Assembly (NCBI GenBank): GCA_963678095.2
Contig: OY782746.1
Coordinates: forward strand, 1,612,001 to 1,676,000
Length of the DNA stretch: 64,000 nucleotides
Direction of reading: 5' to 3'
From: G963678095 sp963678095
GTDB lineage: Bacteria > Bacillota > Negativicutes > Selenomonadales > Selenomonadaceae
How positions within the stretch are numbered: position 1 is the stretch's first letter; each line of letters opens with the position of its first letter. Positions 15,375 through 29,279 of the stretch are shown piece by piece. The position numbers and the translations under genes were made by a program. Under the pieces are notes generated by a model. The model worked only from the letters and a program-made list of their open reading frames with translations, did not search any database and was not told where the DNA came from.

Positions 15375-16406
15375 ATGATTATTATTATGACTCCAGAAGC
15401 AACAGCAGAAAATATAAAGGCCGTAATTGAAGCGATTCAGGGGGTTGGCTTGACCGCGCAGGTCATGGAAGGCGCCGCTCAAAAAATTGTCGGTGTTATC
15501 GGTGATAAAACGCGCATGGGTTCACTGGCAATCGATGCCATGGACGGGGTAGAACAGAGCATTGCTGTTTCAAAAAGCTATAAGCTCGCTAGTCGTGAAT
15601 TCCATCCGGCCTCGAGCGTAATTGATGTCGATGGGGTAAAAATCGGCGGGGGCAATGTTGTTGTTATGGCCGGACCGTGTGCGGTTGAATCGCGGGAGCA
15701 GCTGTTTGAAGCAGCTAAAATCGTTAAAGCGGGCGGGGCACAGTTCCTGCGCGGGGGGGCGTATAAACCGCGGACGTCGCCGTATTCTTTCCAGGGGCTT
15801 GAAAATGAAGGGCTCAAATACCTGGCAGAGGCCCGTGAACTCACCGGACTGAAGATTGTAACGGAAGTAACAGAAGTGGAGGCCGTTGAGGTGGTTACGC
15901 AATATGCTGATATGCTGCAAATTGGCGCGCGCAATATGCAAAATTTCCGGCTGCTTAAGGAAGTCGGTCGCGGATCAAAGCCGGTTCTTTTGAAACGCGG
16001 TTTGGCGGCAACCCTCGAAGAATGGCTTAATGCAGCAGAATACATCATGAGCGAGGGCAATCAAAATGTCGTCTTCTGTGAACGTGGAATCCGGACCTAT
16101 GAAACCTACACCCGCAATACGCTTGACCTCAGTGCGATTGCTGCCATCAAGCATTTGAGTCATCTGCCGATTATTGTCGATCCGAGTCATGGGACAGGAA
16201 AATGGCGGATGGTAAAACCGATGGCATATGCAGCCATCGCTGCCGGAGCTGATGGGTTAATGATGGAAGTGCATCCGAATCCAGCCAAGGCTCTTTCGGA
16301 TGGCCCGCAGTCCCTGACACCGGAAAACTATCAGGAGGTCATGAATGGCATTTTCAAGATCTCTCAATTCATGAAGGATGAGAATCTGGCCATTGATTGC
16401 TTATAA
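15375..16406 (+). CDS. aroF: 3-deoxy-7-phosphoheptulonate (DAHP) synthase, type I-beta
   Basis: 343 residues, ATG 15375. It catalyses the first step of the shikimate pathway from phosphoenolpyruvate and erythrose-4-phosphate. The N-terminal ~70 residues form a ferredoxin-like regulatory domain (MIIIMTPEATAENIKAVI, VVGVIGDKT-like). The barrel follows with MAGPCAVESREQ, LRGGAYKPRTSPYSFQG, the KPVLLKRG lysine, the FCERGIRTYE stretch, VDPSHGTGKW and LMMEVHPNP, which supply substrate and metal ligands. Being in one T-box unit with pheA makes this the phenylalanine-responsive DAHP synthase. A strong terminator follows. Confidence 0.95.
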   Translation: MIIIMTPEATAENIKAVIEAIQGVGLTAQVMEGAAQKIVGVIGDKTRMGSLAIDAMDGVEQSIAVSKSYKLASREFHPASSVIDVDGVKIGGGNVVVMAGPCAVESREQLFEAAKIVKAGGAQFLRGGAYKPRTSPYSFQGLENEGLKYLAEARELTGLKIVTEVTEVEAVEVVTQYADMLQIGARNMQNFRLLKEVGRGSKPVLLKRGLAATLEEWLNAAEYIMSEGNQNVVFCERGIRTYETYTRNTLDLSAIAAIKHLSHLPIIVDPSHGTGKWRMVKPMAYAAIAAGADGLMMEVHPNPAKALSDGPQSLTPENYQEVMNGIFKISQFMKDENLAIDCL

Positions 16407-16410
16407 TTAA

Positions 16411-16463
16411 AAAAGAGTCCGGGAGGGATAGGCCAAAGGCGCTATACCTTCCGGACTCTTTTG
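16411..16463 (+). terminator. Terminator of pheA-aroF
   Basis: AAAAGAGTCCGG pairs with CCGGACTCTTTT, with an inner AGG/CCT pair and a long loop, and ends in TTTTGT. Confidence 0.85.
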
Positions 16464-16566
16464 TATACAATATTGTTTTTGCGGAGGGTTTACAAACAAC
16501 AGAAAAAGCGCTATAATTACATCAATATTCAGAATATATAAATAACAATTTAAGCGAGATAAAGTG

Positions 16567-16595
16567 TTGACAATCCTTGGGAAAGCGTGTAATAT
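16567..16595 (+). promoter_or_regulatory. rRNA operon promoter P1
   Basis: TTGACA (16567-16572), 17-base spacer, TAATAT (16590-16595). Confidence 0.75.
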
Positions 16596-16670
16596 AATAC
16601 AAGTCGCTGATGACAACGGCCGCGAGAAAAACGAGAGTTTCCATCCCGCCAAGCCGCAGAAAAAAAGAGG

Positions 16671-16700
16671 TTGACAAACTTCTTCCAGCGATATATACTA
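16671..16700 (+). promoter_or_regulatory. rRNA operon promoter P2
   Basis: TTGACA (16671-16676), 18-base spacer, TATACT (16695-16700). A boxA-like TGTTCTTTGAAAACT follows at about 16730, repeated in the 16S-23S spacer at about 18543, as expected for rrn antitermination. Confidence 0.75.
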
Positions 16701-16884
16701 TAAAAGCTGACTCAAGCAGCCAGCACGGTGTTCTTTGAAAACTAAACAATGCAGCAATAAAGAACTATGTAACACATGGTTCAAGCCAGATGTGCGGGTT
16801 TGACGCAAGTCAAACCAATCAACTTCAAGCATAGCTTGAAACAATTTCTTAACTATTAAGAGCCTTATCGGTTCTTCAATATAC

Positions 16885-21625
<4,741 letters not shown>

Positions 21626-21686
21626 CAACTAAAATGTTCAACATTTCTTCTTCTGTATAGTTTTGAGAGAACACTCTCAACAACAA

Positions 21687-21803
21687 ATCCGGTGATGATG
21701 CCTGAATGGTTCCACCTGTTCCCATACCGAACACAGTAGTTAAGCATTCAGAGGCCGAAAGTACTTGGGTGGAAACGCCCTGGGAGGATAGGAAATTGCC
21801 GGT
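21687..21803 (+). rRNA. rrf: 5S ribosomal RNA
   Basis: About 117 bases with the typical CCACCTGTTCCCATACCGAA and GTAGTTAAGC motifs and closing CCGG strands; completes the 16S-23S-5S order. Confidence 0.93.
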
Positions 21804-21807
21804 TAGC

Positions 21808-21838
21808 AAAAGCATCTGCCTTGTGCAGGTGCTTTTTT
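21808..21838 (+). terminator. rRNA operon terminator
   Basis: AAAAGCATCTGC pairs with GCAGGTGCTTTT (one wobble), loop CTTGT, then a run of T. Confidence 0.9.
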
Positions 21839-22113
21839 TGTGGGTAAAAATATAGGTAAGTTTATTTATATAAAAAGCAGGTATCGTCTAACGTTAGAAG
21901 AGGGATTGTATCTTCAAAATAGATTGGCGTAATTGCAGTTGTATGAGAATTTTTTAAATACCTGTAAGGATGTTTATACGGCATTGTTTTAAAATAAATT
22001 CCGGTTTCAGGCATTTCATAGCAGGGTTATTTTAAGGGTTTAGCGAACTTAAAGTGTAGCAGATATTTTCTTCATAGTACTGGTAAATATAAAATATATT
22101 GGAGGAAAACAAA
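21839..22113 (+). other. Spacer between rRNA operon and chemoreceptor-like gene
   Basis: 275 bases, AT-rich. No gene, convincing promoter or stable hairpin was recognised here apart from the GGAGG ribosome site at the end. Confidence 0.5.
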
Positions 22114-22962
22114 ATGGAATATCCAGAAAATATTAAATCAAATGAAGACATTTTAAATGCGTTTAAAGTTGTCCTGCCCTATATTAATAAAATTACACGT
22201 GAGGATATGGCTACGGGCCTGAGTGATTTGAATCAGTATCTGGCTTATCAAGGTGGAGAGAAGCTGGAATTAGATTTGGCCTCGGGAAAATCCATAAAGG
22301 ATATTCCGACGATTATGGAATGCATCCGGGAAAATAAACGTACTTTTGCTGATGTTGGCCCAGAAGTTTATGGAACGCCGATTAAGACGATTTTTACGCC
22401 GATTTATGGACTGAATAACGAGGTCATTGGGACCTTGAGTTCGGGGATCGATACGCATTCCAATGAGAAATTGATTGAAACCGTCAGGGCAATGGCCGAT
22501 TCTACACACACAGCGTATCAGGCCGTGGAGCAGGTTGCACATAGTGCTACGGATTTGGCTCATGCAGGACAGGAATCCGTTACGCAGGCAGCTGTATTGA
22601 AAGAAAAGAACAGTGAAACCATTAAAGTCATTGAATTTATTAATAATATTGCCCAGCAGACAAATTTACTTGGTCTCAATGCAGCGATTGAGGCGGCGCG
22701 TGCTGGCGAACAGGGACGTGGCTTTGCTGTCGTAGCCGAAGAAGTCCGTAAATTAGCGGAGCAGTCGCGTACAGCAACGGAAAAAATTCAGGAGACTTTG
22801 CGGGAAATGAATACGGCGGTAAATGAAATTTCCCGGTCGATTGAGACTACCGGCGCGATTAGTCAGGAACAAGCGGCCTCCACGGAAGAAATCACAGCGA
22901 ATTTGGCAAAAGTGGCGAAGGCAGCGGAAGAACTCAATCAGTTTGTTGCCAGATATAAATAA
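22114..22962 (+). CDS. Soluble methyl-accepting chemotaxis-like protein, copy 1
   Basis: 282 residues from ATG 22114, GGAGG upstream. The C-terminal ~150 residues are a chemoreceptor signalling domain with the hairpin tip INNIAQQTNLLGLNAAIEAA, GEQGRGFAVVAEEVRKLAEQ. The N-terminal ~115 residues are a small sensor domain (DILNAFKVVLPYINKI; TPIKTIFTPIYGLNNEVIG) and there is no membrane helix or HAMP domain, so it is a cytoplasmic receptor. It would act through CheA/CheW, none of which are in the window. The protein at 50605 has the same short layout and a comparable sensor (VVAD, VVGAVALHES), so the two are paralogues. Ligand unknown. Confidence 0.85.
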   Translation: MEYPENIKSNEDILNAFKVVLPYINKITREDMATGLSDLNQYLAYQGGEKLELDLASGKSIKDIPTIMECIRENKRTFADVGPEVYGTPIKTIFTPIYGLNNEVIGTLSSGIDTHSNEKLIETVRAMADSTHTAYQAVEQVAHSATDLAHAGQESVTQAAVLKEKNSETIKVIEFINNIAQQTNLLGLNAAIEAARAGEQGRGFAVVAEEVRKLAEQSRTATEKIQETLREMNTAVNEISRSIETTGAISQEQAASTEEITANLAKVAKAAEELNQFVARYK

Positions 22963-22975
22963 ATAATGTAGTAGC

Positions 22976-23009
22976 AAAAACCGGACACTATAATACGTGG
23001 CCGGTTTTT
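22976..23009 (+). terminator. Terminator of chemoreceptor-like gene
   Basis: AAAAACCGG pairs with CCGGTTTTT, with an inner CAC/GTG pair, ending in a T run. Confidence 0.82.
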
Positions 23010-23081
23010 ATCGTTTAAGGGAAGCGAACGGCACTGGTATTGAAGGATGGTAGAGTATACAATACACATCGGTGTGATGGA

Positions 23082-23111
23082 TTGCATATTTTACCATGAG
23101 CATAGTATACT
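23082..23111 (+). promoter_or_regulatory. Promoter of the glutamate dehydrogenase gene
   Basis: TTGCAT (23082-23087), 18-base spacer, TATACT (23106-23111). The hexamer GTATAC occurs both here and at 23055. Confidence 0.5.
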
Positions 23112-23214
23112 AAAAAATAAACGAGATTCTGCTTGCACCTCTTATTTTACAGAAAATACAAAAATATAAGAATATTATGGCTGCGTATTTAACGCCGGCG
23201 AGGGAGTGTTTTGT

Positions 23215-24564
23215 TTGCGCATGATGGAAAAGTATGTAGAAGATGTTTTAGCAGGGATGGAAGCCAAGGATCCTGAACAGAAAGAATTTCAAAATACGGC
23301 GCGGGAGGTCCTGACAACAATTATTCCGGCATTAGAAAAAAATCCGCAATACAAACAGGCAAAAATTCTGGAGCGTCTTGTTGAACCGGAACGGATTATT
23401 TCATTTCGTGTTGTCTGGGAAGACGATCAGGGGGAAGTTCAGGTGAATCGGGGCTATCGTGTGCAGTTCAACAGTGCCCGTGGCCCGTATAAGGGCGGAC
23501 TGCGCTTGCATCCGAGCGTTAATCTGAGCATTTTAAAATTTCTTGGGTTTGAACAGATATTTAAAAATGTTCTTACGGGTCTGCCAATCGGCGGGGCTAA
23601 GGGGGGAGCCGATTTTGATCCCAAAGGAAAGTCAGACCGAGAGGTTATGCGCTTTTGCCAGAGTTTTATGGCGGAGCTTTGTCGCCATATAGGACCAGAT
23701 GTTGATGTTCCGGCTGGAGATATTGGTGTCGGTGGGCGGGAGATCGGCTATCTGTTTGGCCAATATCGCCGTCTGCGCAATACATATGATGCGGGAGTTT
23801 TAACCGGTAAAGGGCTTGAATATTGGGGCAGTCTGGCACGAGCGGAAGCGACCGGTTATGGATTATTGTATTTTATGCAGAATATGCTCGAAGACAAGGG
23901 CATAGAATTGAAGGGCAAGACGGTGGCAGTCTCTGGATCGGGAAACGTTGCCATATATGCGATAGAAAAGGCGCAGGAACTAGGCGCCAAGGTACTCACC
24001 TGCTCGGATTCCGATGGCTATGTATACGATCCGGAGGGGATTGATTTGGCTGTCGTCAAGGAGATCAAGGAAGTACGGCGGGGGCGCATCCGGGAATATC
24101 TGCAAAGCCGCCCCCAGGCTAAGTATCATGAAGGTTGCAGCGATGTCTGGAGCGTTGCCTGTGATATCGCACTGCCCTGTGCAACCCAGAATGAACTTGA
24201 TCTTGCCGCGGCTGAAAGGCTGGTCAGTAACGGGGTCAAAGCGGTAGGCGAAGGAGCCAATATGCCATCAACGCTTGAGGCGATAGCCTATTTTCAACAG
24301 CATAAGGTTCTGTTTGCTCCGGCCAAGGCCGCAAATGCTGGCGGCGTAGCGGTCTCTGCGCTTGAGATGTCACAAAATTCGATGCGTTACCGGTGGTCCT
24401 TTGCTGAGGTAGATGAAAAATTGAAAGATATTATGAAAAATATATTTGAAAGTTCAAAGAGTACAGCTGAAAAATATGGCTGCGCTGATGATCTCGTTGC
24501 CGGAGCCAATATAGCTTCCTTCGTAAAGGTTGCGGACATTATGTTATCTAACGGCCTAATTTAG
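23215..24564 (+). CDS. gdhA: Glutamate dehydrogenase
   Basis: 449 residues if started at TTG 23215, which has AGGGAG 8 bases upstream; ATG 23221/23224 are possible starts without changing the enzyme. It is the hexameric ~450-residue class that interconverts 2-oxoglutarate plus ammonium and glutamate. Visible features are RVQFNSARGPYKGGLR, LPIGGAKGGADFDP with the catalytic Lys, VPAGDIGVGGREIGYLFGQY, and the dinucleotide fold VSGSGNVAIYAIEKAQELGA followed by CSDSDG. This last sequence is typical of NADP-dependent, assimilatory enzymes; cofactor choice is inferred. It is a single-gene unit with its own promoter and terminator. Confidence 0.94.
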   Translation: MRMMEKYVEDVLAGMEAKDPEQKEFQNTAREVLTTIIPALEKNPQYKQAKILERLVEPERIISFRVVWEDDQGEVQVNRGYRVQFNSARGPYKGGLRLHPSVNLSILKFLGFEQIFKNVLTGLPIGGAKGGADFDPKGKSDREVMRFCQSFMAELCRHIGPDVDVPAGDIGVGGREIGYLFGQYRRLRNTYDAGVLTGKGLEYWGSLARAEATGYGLLYFMQNMLEDKGIELKGKTVAVSGSGNVAIYAIEKAQELGAKVLTCSDSDGYVYDPEGIDLAVVKEIKEVRRGRIREYLQSRPQAKYHEGCSDVWSVACDIALPCATQNELDLAAAERLVSNGVKAVGEGANMPSTLEAIAYFQQHKVLFAPAKAANAGGVAVSALEMSQNSMRYRWSFAEVDEKLKDIMKNIFESSKSTAEKYGCADDLVAGANIASFVKVADIMLSNGLI

Positions 24565-24582
24565 AAAAAGTTTGTCTGAGGG

Positions 24583-24627
24583 TGCCCCTGCTGCCATAGA
24601 GATTGGTCTATTGCCGCAGGGGCATTT
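24583..24627 (+). terminator. Terminator of gdhA
   Basis: TGCCCCTGC pairs with GCAGGGGCA, with an extended inner ATAGA/TCTAT arm; the T tail is short (TTTGTTT). Confidence 0.65.
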
Positions 24628-24668
24628 GTTTGCCGAAACTTATATATATATATGCTAATTATAAGTGC

Positions 24669-24697
24669 TTGACTAGGAATTAAAAAAGACCTATAAT
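24669..24697 (+). promoter_or_regulatory. Promoter of the suf operon
   Basis: TTGACT (24669-24674), 17-base spacer, TATAAT (24692-24697), about 85 bases before sufC. No clear IscR or Fur box was recognised around it. Confidence 0.8.
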
Positions 24698-24781
24698 TAG
24701 ATTGAAATTAATCCCGAGTATTTTGATAAGGATAATAAGAATAGATGAAGTTAGCAGTATAAAACGTGAGGAGTGCGGATT

Positions 24782-25525
24782 ATGGCAGAAAAATTATTGG
24801 AAATCAACGGCCTGCGAGCCGGCATTGAGGGCAAAGAAATTCTTAAGGGGCTGGATTTATCGGTCAATAAAGGGGAGGTTCATGTTATCTTAGGGCCGAA
24901 TGGTTCTGGCAAATCTACTTTGATGAATGTGATTATGGGACATCCCAAATATGAAGTGACTGCCGGCAGCATATTTTTTGAAGCGGAGGATTTGGCGACG
25001 GTTAAAACTTTTGAGCGTGCCCGCAAGGGGCTATTCCTTTCCTTCCAAAACCCGGAAGAAATTCCGGGGATTACGGTAGAGAATATGCTCCGCACAGCAA
25101 AGCAGGCCGTAACCGGACAGCCGGTGAAAATAATGGGGTTCAAAAAAGAGCTGAAAAATAAAATGGAAATGCTGCGGATGGACCCGGCGTATGCACAGCG
25201 GTATATGAATGTCGGTTTTTCCGGCGGCGAAAAAAAACGTAACGAAATTTTGCAGTTGTTACTATTAAATCCGAAATTAGCGATGCTGGATGAGACGGAT
25301 TCCGGACTGGATATAGATGCGGTGCAGATTGTTTCCGCTGGGGTCAAGGAATTTCACACCGAACAAAATGCCTGCTTGATTATCACCCACAATACAAGAA
25401 TTCTTGAGCAGCTTTCGGTTGACCAGGTGCACATTTTGATGAATGGCCGAATTATTCAGACCGGGGGGGCAGCCCTGATTGAAGAAATTAATGCTAAAGG
25501 GTTTACCCATCTGTTGGAGGCGTAA
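24782..25525 (+). CDS. sufC: Fe-S cluster assembly ATPase SufC
   Basis: 247 residues from ATG 24782, GAGGAG 8 bases upstream. A soluble ABC ATPase with Walker A LGPNGSGKSTLMN (near residue 38), the SufC-typical LSFQNPEEIPGITV, signature FSGGEKKRNEI and Walker B LAMLDETDSGLDIDA. It powers the SufBCD scaffold that builds iron-sulfur clusters. First gene of sufCBDSU; Fe-S assembly is essential for the ferredoxin-, PflA- and complex I-type enzymes encoded in this window. Confidence 0.96.
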   Translation: MAEKLLEINGLRAGIEGKEILKGLDLSVNKGEVHVILGPNGSGKSTLMNVIMGHPKYEVTAGSIFFEAEDLATVKTFERARKGLFLSFQNPEEIPGITVENMLRTAKQAVTGQPVKIMGFKKELKNKMEMLRMDPAYAQRYMNVGFSGGEKKRNEILQLLLLNPKLAMLDETDSGLDIDAVQIVSAGVKEFHTEQNACLIITHNTRILEQLSVDQVHILMNGRIIQTGGAALIEEINAKGFTHLLEA

Positions 25526-25567
25526 CGTCCGGATGAATATTCAAGTGATTGGGGTGGAATAAAAAAT

Positions 25568-26974
25568 ATGGAAAAGAAAAAAACATTTATTGATGACATA
25601 GAGCGTAGTCTGTATGATATAAAAAATGAAGACCGCCCGTTATACCGATCGGATTCTGGGCTGACGGAGCAGATTATCCGGGATATTTCCCGGGAAAAGA
25701 ATGATCCGCAGTGGATGCAGGAATTTCGGCTGCAGTCCTTAGCAACTTATAACCAGTTGCCATTGCCCTCGTGGGGGCCATCTTTGGCAGAGCTTGATAT
25801 GGATAAGATTGTGACCTACGTGAAGCCGGATGCCAAGCTGACTGGCGACTGGAAGGAGGTTCCAGCGGATATAAAGGAAACTTTTGATCGCCTGGGAATT
25901 GCGGAAGCCGAAAAGGAGTCGCTTGCCGGGGTAGGCGCACAATACGATTCGGAAGTTGTATACCACAGCATCAAGCAGGAGCTGGTTGCCCAGGGGGTTA
26001 TTTACACCGATATGGAGAGCGCTCTGCGTGAGCATGAGGATATTGTAAAGGAATACTTTATGAAGCTTGTGCCGCCGAAGGACCATAAATTTGTTGCCTT
26101 GCATGGGGCGGTATGGTCTGGCGGATCGTTCGTTTATGTGCCGGAGGGTGTGCATGTCGACATTCCGTTGCAATCGTATTTTCGGTTAAATTCACCCGGG
26201 GCCGGACAGTTTGAGCATACGCTGATTATTGTCGAAAAAAATGCCAGTCTCCATTTTATTGAAGGTTGCTCGGCACCTAAATACAATGTTACCAATCTGC
26301 ATGCTGGCTGTGTGGAACTGTATGTAAAGGAAGGTGCCCGCCTGCGATATTCTACGATTGAAAACTGGTCGCGCAATATGATGAACCTCAATACCAAACG
26401 GGCGCTGGTGGAAAAAGACGGAATTATTGAATGGGTTTCGGGCTCGTTTGGTTCCCATATATCGATGTTGTATCCCTGTAGTGTGTTGGTTGGTGAAAAT
26501 GCAAAAGCCGAGTTTACTGGGGTTACGTTTGCTTCCAGCGGGCAGACGCTTGATACCGGAGCCATTGTCGTTCATGCAGCACCGCATACCTCGTCGAATA
26601 TCAGCACGCGCTCGATTTCAAAGGATGGTGGCGTTGTCGTCTATCGTGGGGCAGTCAAGGTGACCGATAATGCCCACCATGCGAAGTCTTCTGTTAACTG
26701 TGAATCACTGATGCTGGATGATCGTTCCCGATCAGACACGCTCCCGGTTATCGATGTCATGGCGGATGAAGTTGATATTGGACATGAGGCGAAAATTGGC
26801 CGGATTAGCGAAGAAGCTGTATTTTACCTGATGAGTCGAGGCATCAGCGAAGAGGAAGCCAAGGCAATGATTGTTCGCGGTTTTGTTGAACCGATTGCCA
26901 AGGAATTGCCGCTTGAATATGCGGTGGAAATGAATAATCTCGTCAATATAGAACTTGAAGGAACGATGGGCTAG
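25568..26974 (+). CDS. sufB: Fe-S cluster assembly scaffold SufB
   Basis: 468 residues, ATG 25568. It forms a right-handed beta-helix scaffold with SufD. Typical sequences are EDRPLYRSDSGL, WSGGSFVYVPEGVHVDIPLQ, FIEGCSAPKYN, WVSGSFGSHISM and the late KSSVNCESLMLDDRSRSDT, which carries the conserved Cys. DIGHEAKIGRISEEAVFYLMSRG precedes the C-terminal helices. It receives sulfur from SufS/SufU and iron to assemble the nascent cluster. It follows sufC by 42 bases. Confidence 0.96.
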   Translation: MEKKKTFIDDIERSLYDIKNEDRPLYRSDSGLTEQIIRDISREKNDPQWMQEFRLQSLATYNQLPLPSWGPSLAELDMDKIVTYVKPDAKLTGDWKEVPADIKETFDRLGIAEAEKESLAGVGAQYDSEVVYHSIKQELVAQGVIYTDMESALREHEDIVKEYFMKLVPPKDHKFVALHGAVWSGGSFVYVPEGVHVDIPLQSYFRLNSPGAGQFEHTLIIVEKNASLHFIEGCSAPKYNVTNLHAGCVELYVKEGARLRYSTIENWSRNMMNLNTKRALVEKDGIIEWVSGSFGSHISMLYPCSVLVGENAKAEFTGVTFASSGQTLDTGAIVVHAAPHTSSNISTRSISKDGGVVVYRGAVKVTDNAHHAKSSVNCESLMLDDRSRSDTLPVIDVMADEVDIGHEAKIGRISEEAVFYLMSRGISEEEAKAMIVRGFVEPIAKELPLEYAVEMNNLVNIELEGTMG

Positions 26975-26983
26975 GGGGAAAAT

Positions 26984-28063
26984 ATGATGAAAATAGACAA
27001 TATAGAACTGAATCCTATTTTATTGCCGACCTGGCGGTGGCTTGGTGTCAATGAACCACAGGTAGCGACAGCGATTCCCGCCGCAGACCCTTATGACCGA
27101 GATCCGCGCCAGGCGCAAGATGACTGTATCCGGCCGCTGGCAGATATGCCGCCAGCGGCTGTTTCCCTGGCGGCAAAGGCCAGGGGGGAAGAGCCGGATA
27201 AAAGCTCTGCAAGACGGCCAGGACAGGGGTATTTTATTGAAATTCCTGCCGCCGATAAGCGTACGGAGCCAATTTTGCTTGCTTACGACTTTGCCAAGGG
27301 GCAGAATATTTTTGATGAACAATTTATTCTGGCACATCGGGATTGTGAAGCGACCGTAGTATTGCTTTATCAGGGAAACGGGACAAGTCATCAAAATAAA
27401 ATCACTTTGTATGCAGAAAAGGGCGCGAAGCTCCATCTTGTTAAAGTACAGTTGCTGGATGAGCCGGCAGTTCATATCGGAAATATGAATATATATGCGG
27501 AAGATGATGCAGTGGTAGAACTTTCTCTGGCCGAAGTGGGTGCTAGTGAAAGTATCACCGGCTTAAAAATGAATTTAAGTGGTAGCGGCAGCAAAGGCGA
27601 CGTTCAGGCAATTTATTTTGGTGATAAGCAGCGGAAATTTGATATGAATTATGTTTTGCGACATGAAGGGCGGCAGAGCGAGGGTTCTTTGCTGGTGCAT
27701 GGCGCGCTGCTGGATCAAAGCGAAAAAATTTTCCGGGGGACACTTGATTTTATTAAGGGAGCCAAGGGCGCGACCGGACGGGAACTGGAAGAGGTTGTTT
27801 TACTAAGCTCCGAGGTCAGAAATCGGTCAGTTCCGTTGATGCTGTCTGGTGAAGATGCGGTTGATGGGCATCATGCAGTCAGTGTTGGTAAAATGAATGA
27901 GGAAAAATTGTTCTATCTGATGAGCCGTGGACTCAGTCGTCGTGAGGCGGAAAAAATGGTAATAGAGGCATCTTTTGCCCCGCTGCTGGCGAGAATTCCC
28001 GTGGAATACATCCGTGAACGGATTGAAGAATATATTAGGAGGCGGCTTGCCCATGTCGAATGA
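26984..28063 (+). CDS. sufD: Fe-S cluster assembly protein SufD
   Basis: 359 residues, ATG 26984 (ATG 26987 is equally possible). It is the divergent SufB paralogue, with the same beta-helix and C-terminal signature (RNRSVPLMLSGEDAVDGHHA, FYLMSRGLSRREAEKMVI). It pairs with SufB and SufC. The N-terminal half is weakly conserved, as usual, with ILLPTWRWLGVNEP near the start. The gene overlaps sufS by 11 bases, so translation is probably coupled. Confidence 0.92.
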   Translation: MMKIDNIELNPILLPTWRWLGVNEPQVATAIPAADPYDRDPRQAQDDCIRPLADMPPAAVSLAAKARGEEPDKSSARRPGQGYFIEIPAADKRTEPILLAYDFAKGQNIFDEQFILAHRDCEATVVLLYQGNGTSHQNKITLYAEKGAKLHLVKVQLLDEPAVHIGNMNIYAEDDAVVELSLAEVGASESITGLKMNLSGSGSKGDVQAIYFGDKQRKFDMNYVLRHEGRQSEGSLLVHGALLDQSEKIFRGTLDFIKGAKGATGRELEEVVLLSSEVRNRSVPLMLSGEDAVDGHHAVSVGKMNEEKLFYLMSRGLSRREAEKMVIEASFAPLLARIPVEYIRERIEEYIRRRLAHVE

Positions 28064-29279
28064 ATATCGTAAAGACTTTCCGCTGCTGCAACAAAAAATG
28101 AATGGACATCCCTTGGTTTATCTTGATAATGGAGCGACGACACAGAAGCCGGCGGCTGTAATCGAGGCGGTTACTACCTATTATAGCCGGTATAATGCAA
28201 ACCCGCATCGGGGCGCCTATGATTTAAGCGTCAAGGCTACGGACCTCTATGAGCATGCCCGAAAACGGGTAAAAACGTTTATCAATGCGCGCCATGGCTA
28301 TGAGGTTGTCTTTACAAAAAATGCCTCGGAATCATTAAATTTACTGGCCTATAGTTATGGCATGCATTTTGTTGAAGCTGGCGATGAAATTGTAATCAGC
28401 ATTGCGGAGCACCACAGCAACCTTATTCCCTGGCAGCAGGTAGCGAAAGCCCGTGGAGCGGTTCTGAAATATATGTATCTTGATGAGGATGGCAGAATCG
28501 CCGCCGAAGAAATTGAAAACAAGATAACAGCGAGGACAAAGATTGTTGCGGTCACCCATGTATCAAATGTGCTGGGGATGGTAAACCCCTTGGCGGACAT
28601 TGTCAAAAAAGCACATGGTGTCGGAGCCGTTGTCATCGTGGATGGAGCGCAGAGCGTACCGCATATGAAAATCGATGTTCAGGCTCTTGATGCAGATTTT
28701 CTTGTCTTTTCCGGGCATAAAATGCTTTCGCCAATGGGAATCGGCGTGTTGTACGGAAAAGCGGAATTGCTCGACAAAATGCCGCCGTTTCTTTTTGGCG
28801 GGGATATGATTGAATATGTAGAAGAACAGGAAGCCACCTTTGCTCCACTGCCGGCAAAATTTGAAGCCGGTACGCAAAATGTCGGTGGGGCTGTTGGTCT
28901 GGCCGCTGCCATCGACTATATCAATCAGGTTGGGTTTGAAGAAATTGAACGTAGAGAAAAAGAGCTTATGGCTTATGCGGTGGCGAAACTCAGAGAATTG
29001 CCGTATATAGAGCTTTATGGCTGTAAAGATCTTAAAGACAAGACGGGTGTGATTACGTTTAATATCAAGGAGATTCATCCCCATGATGTGGCCTCTATTC
29101 TTGATGCCGATGGGGTTGCTATTCGTGCCGGACATCACTGTGCACAGCCGTTAATGAAATATTTGAAGGTCAATGCGACTTGCCGGGCAAGTTTATACTT
29201 TTACAATACACGGGCTGAAATTGATCAGCTTGTGGCAAGTCTGGAAAAAGTGAGAGGAGTGATGGGCTTTGGATCTTAG
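28053..29279 (+). CDS. sufS: Cysteine desulfurase SufS
   Basis: 408 residues from ATG 28053, AGGAGG 10 bases upstream; the frame upstream is the sufD overlap. A PLP-dependent type V aminotransferase-fold enzyme. Its start carries YLDNGATTQKP, AEHHSNLIPWQ and VDGAQSVPH follow, the PLP lysine is in FSGHKMLSPMGIGVLYG, and the persulfide Cys is in RAGHHCAQPLM. It strips sulfur from cysteine and hands it to SufU, encoded next with an 11-base overlap. Confidence 0.96.
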   Translation: MSNEYRKDFPLLQQKMNGHPLVYLDNGATTQKPAAVIEAVTTYYSRYNANPHRGAYDLSVKATDLYEHARKRVKTFINARHGYEVVFTKNASESLNLLAYSYGMHFVEAGDEIVISIAEHHSNLIPWQQVAKARGAVLKYMYLDEDGRIAAEEIENKITARTKIVAVTHVSNVLGMVNPLADIVKKAHGVGAVVIVDGAQSVPHMKIDVQALDADFLVFSGHKMLSPMGIGVLYGKAELLDKMPPFLFGGDMIEYVEEQEATFAPLPAKFEAGTQNVGGAVGLAAAIDYINQVGFEEIERREKELMAYAVAKLRELPYIELYGCKDLKDKTGVITFNIKEIHPHDVASILDADGVAIRAGHHCAQPLMKYLKVNATCRASLYFYNTRAEIDQLVASLEKVRGVMGFGS

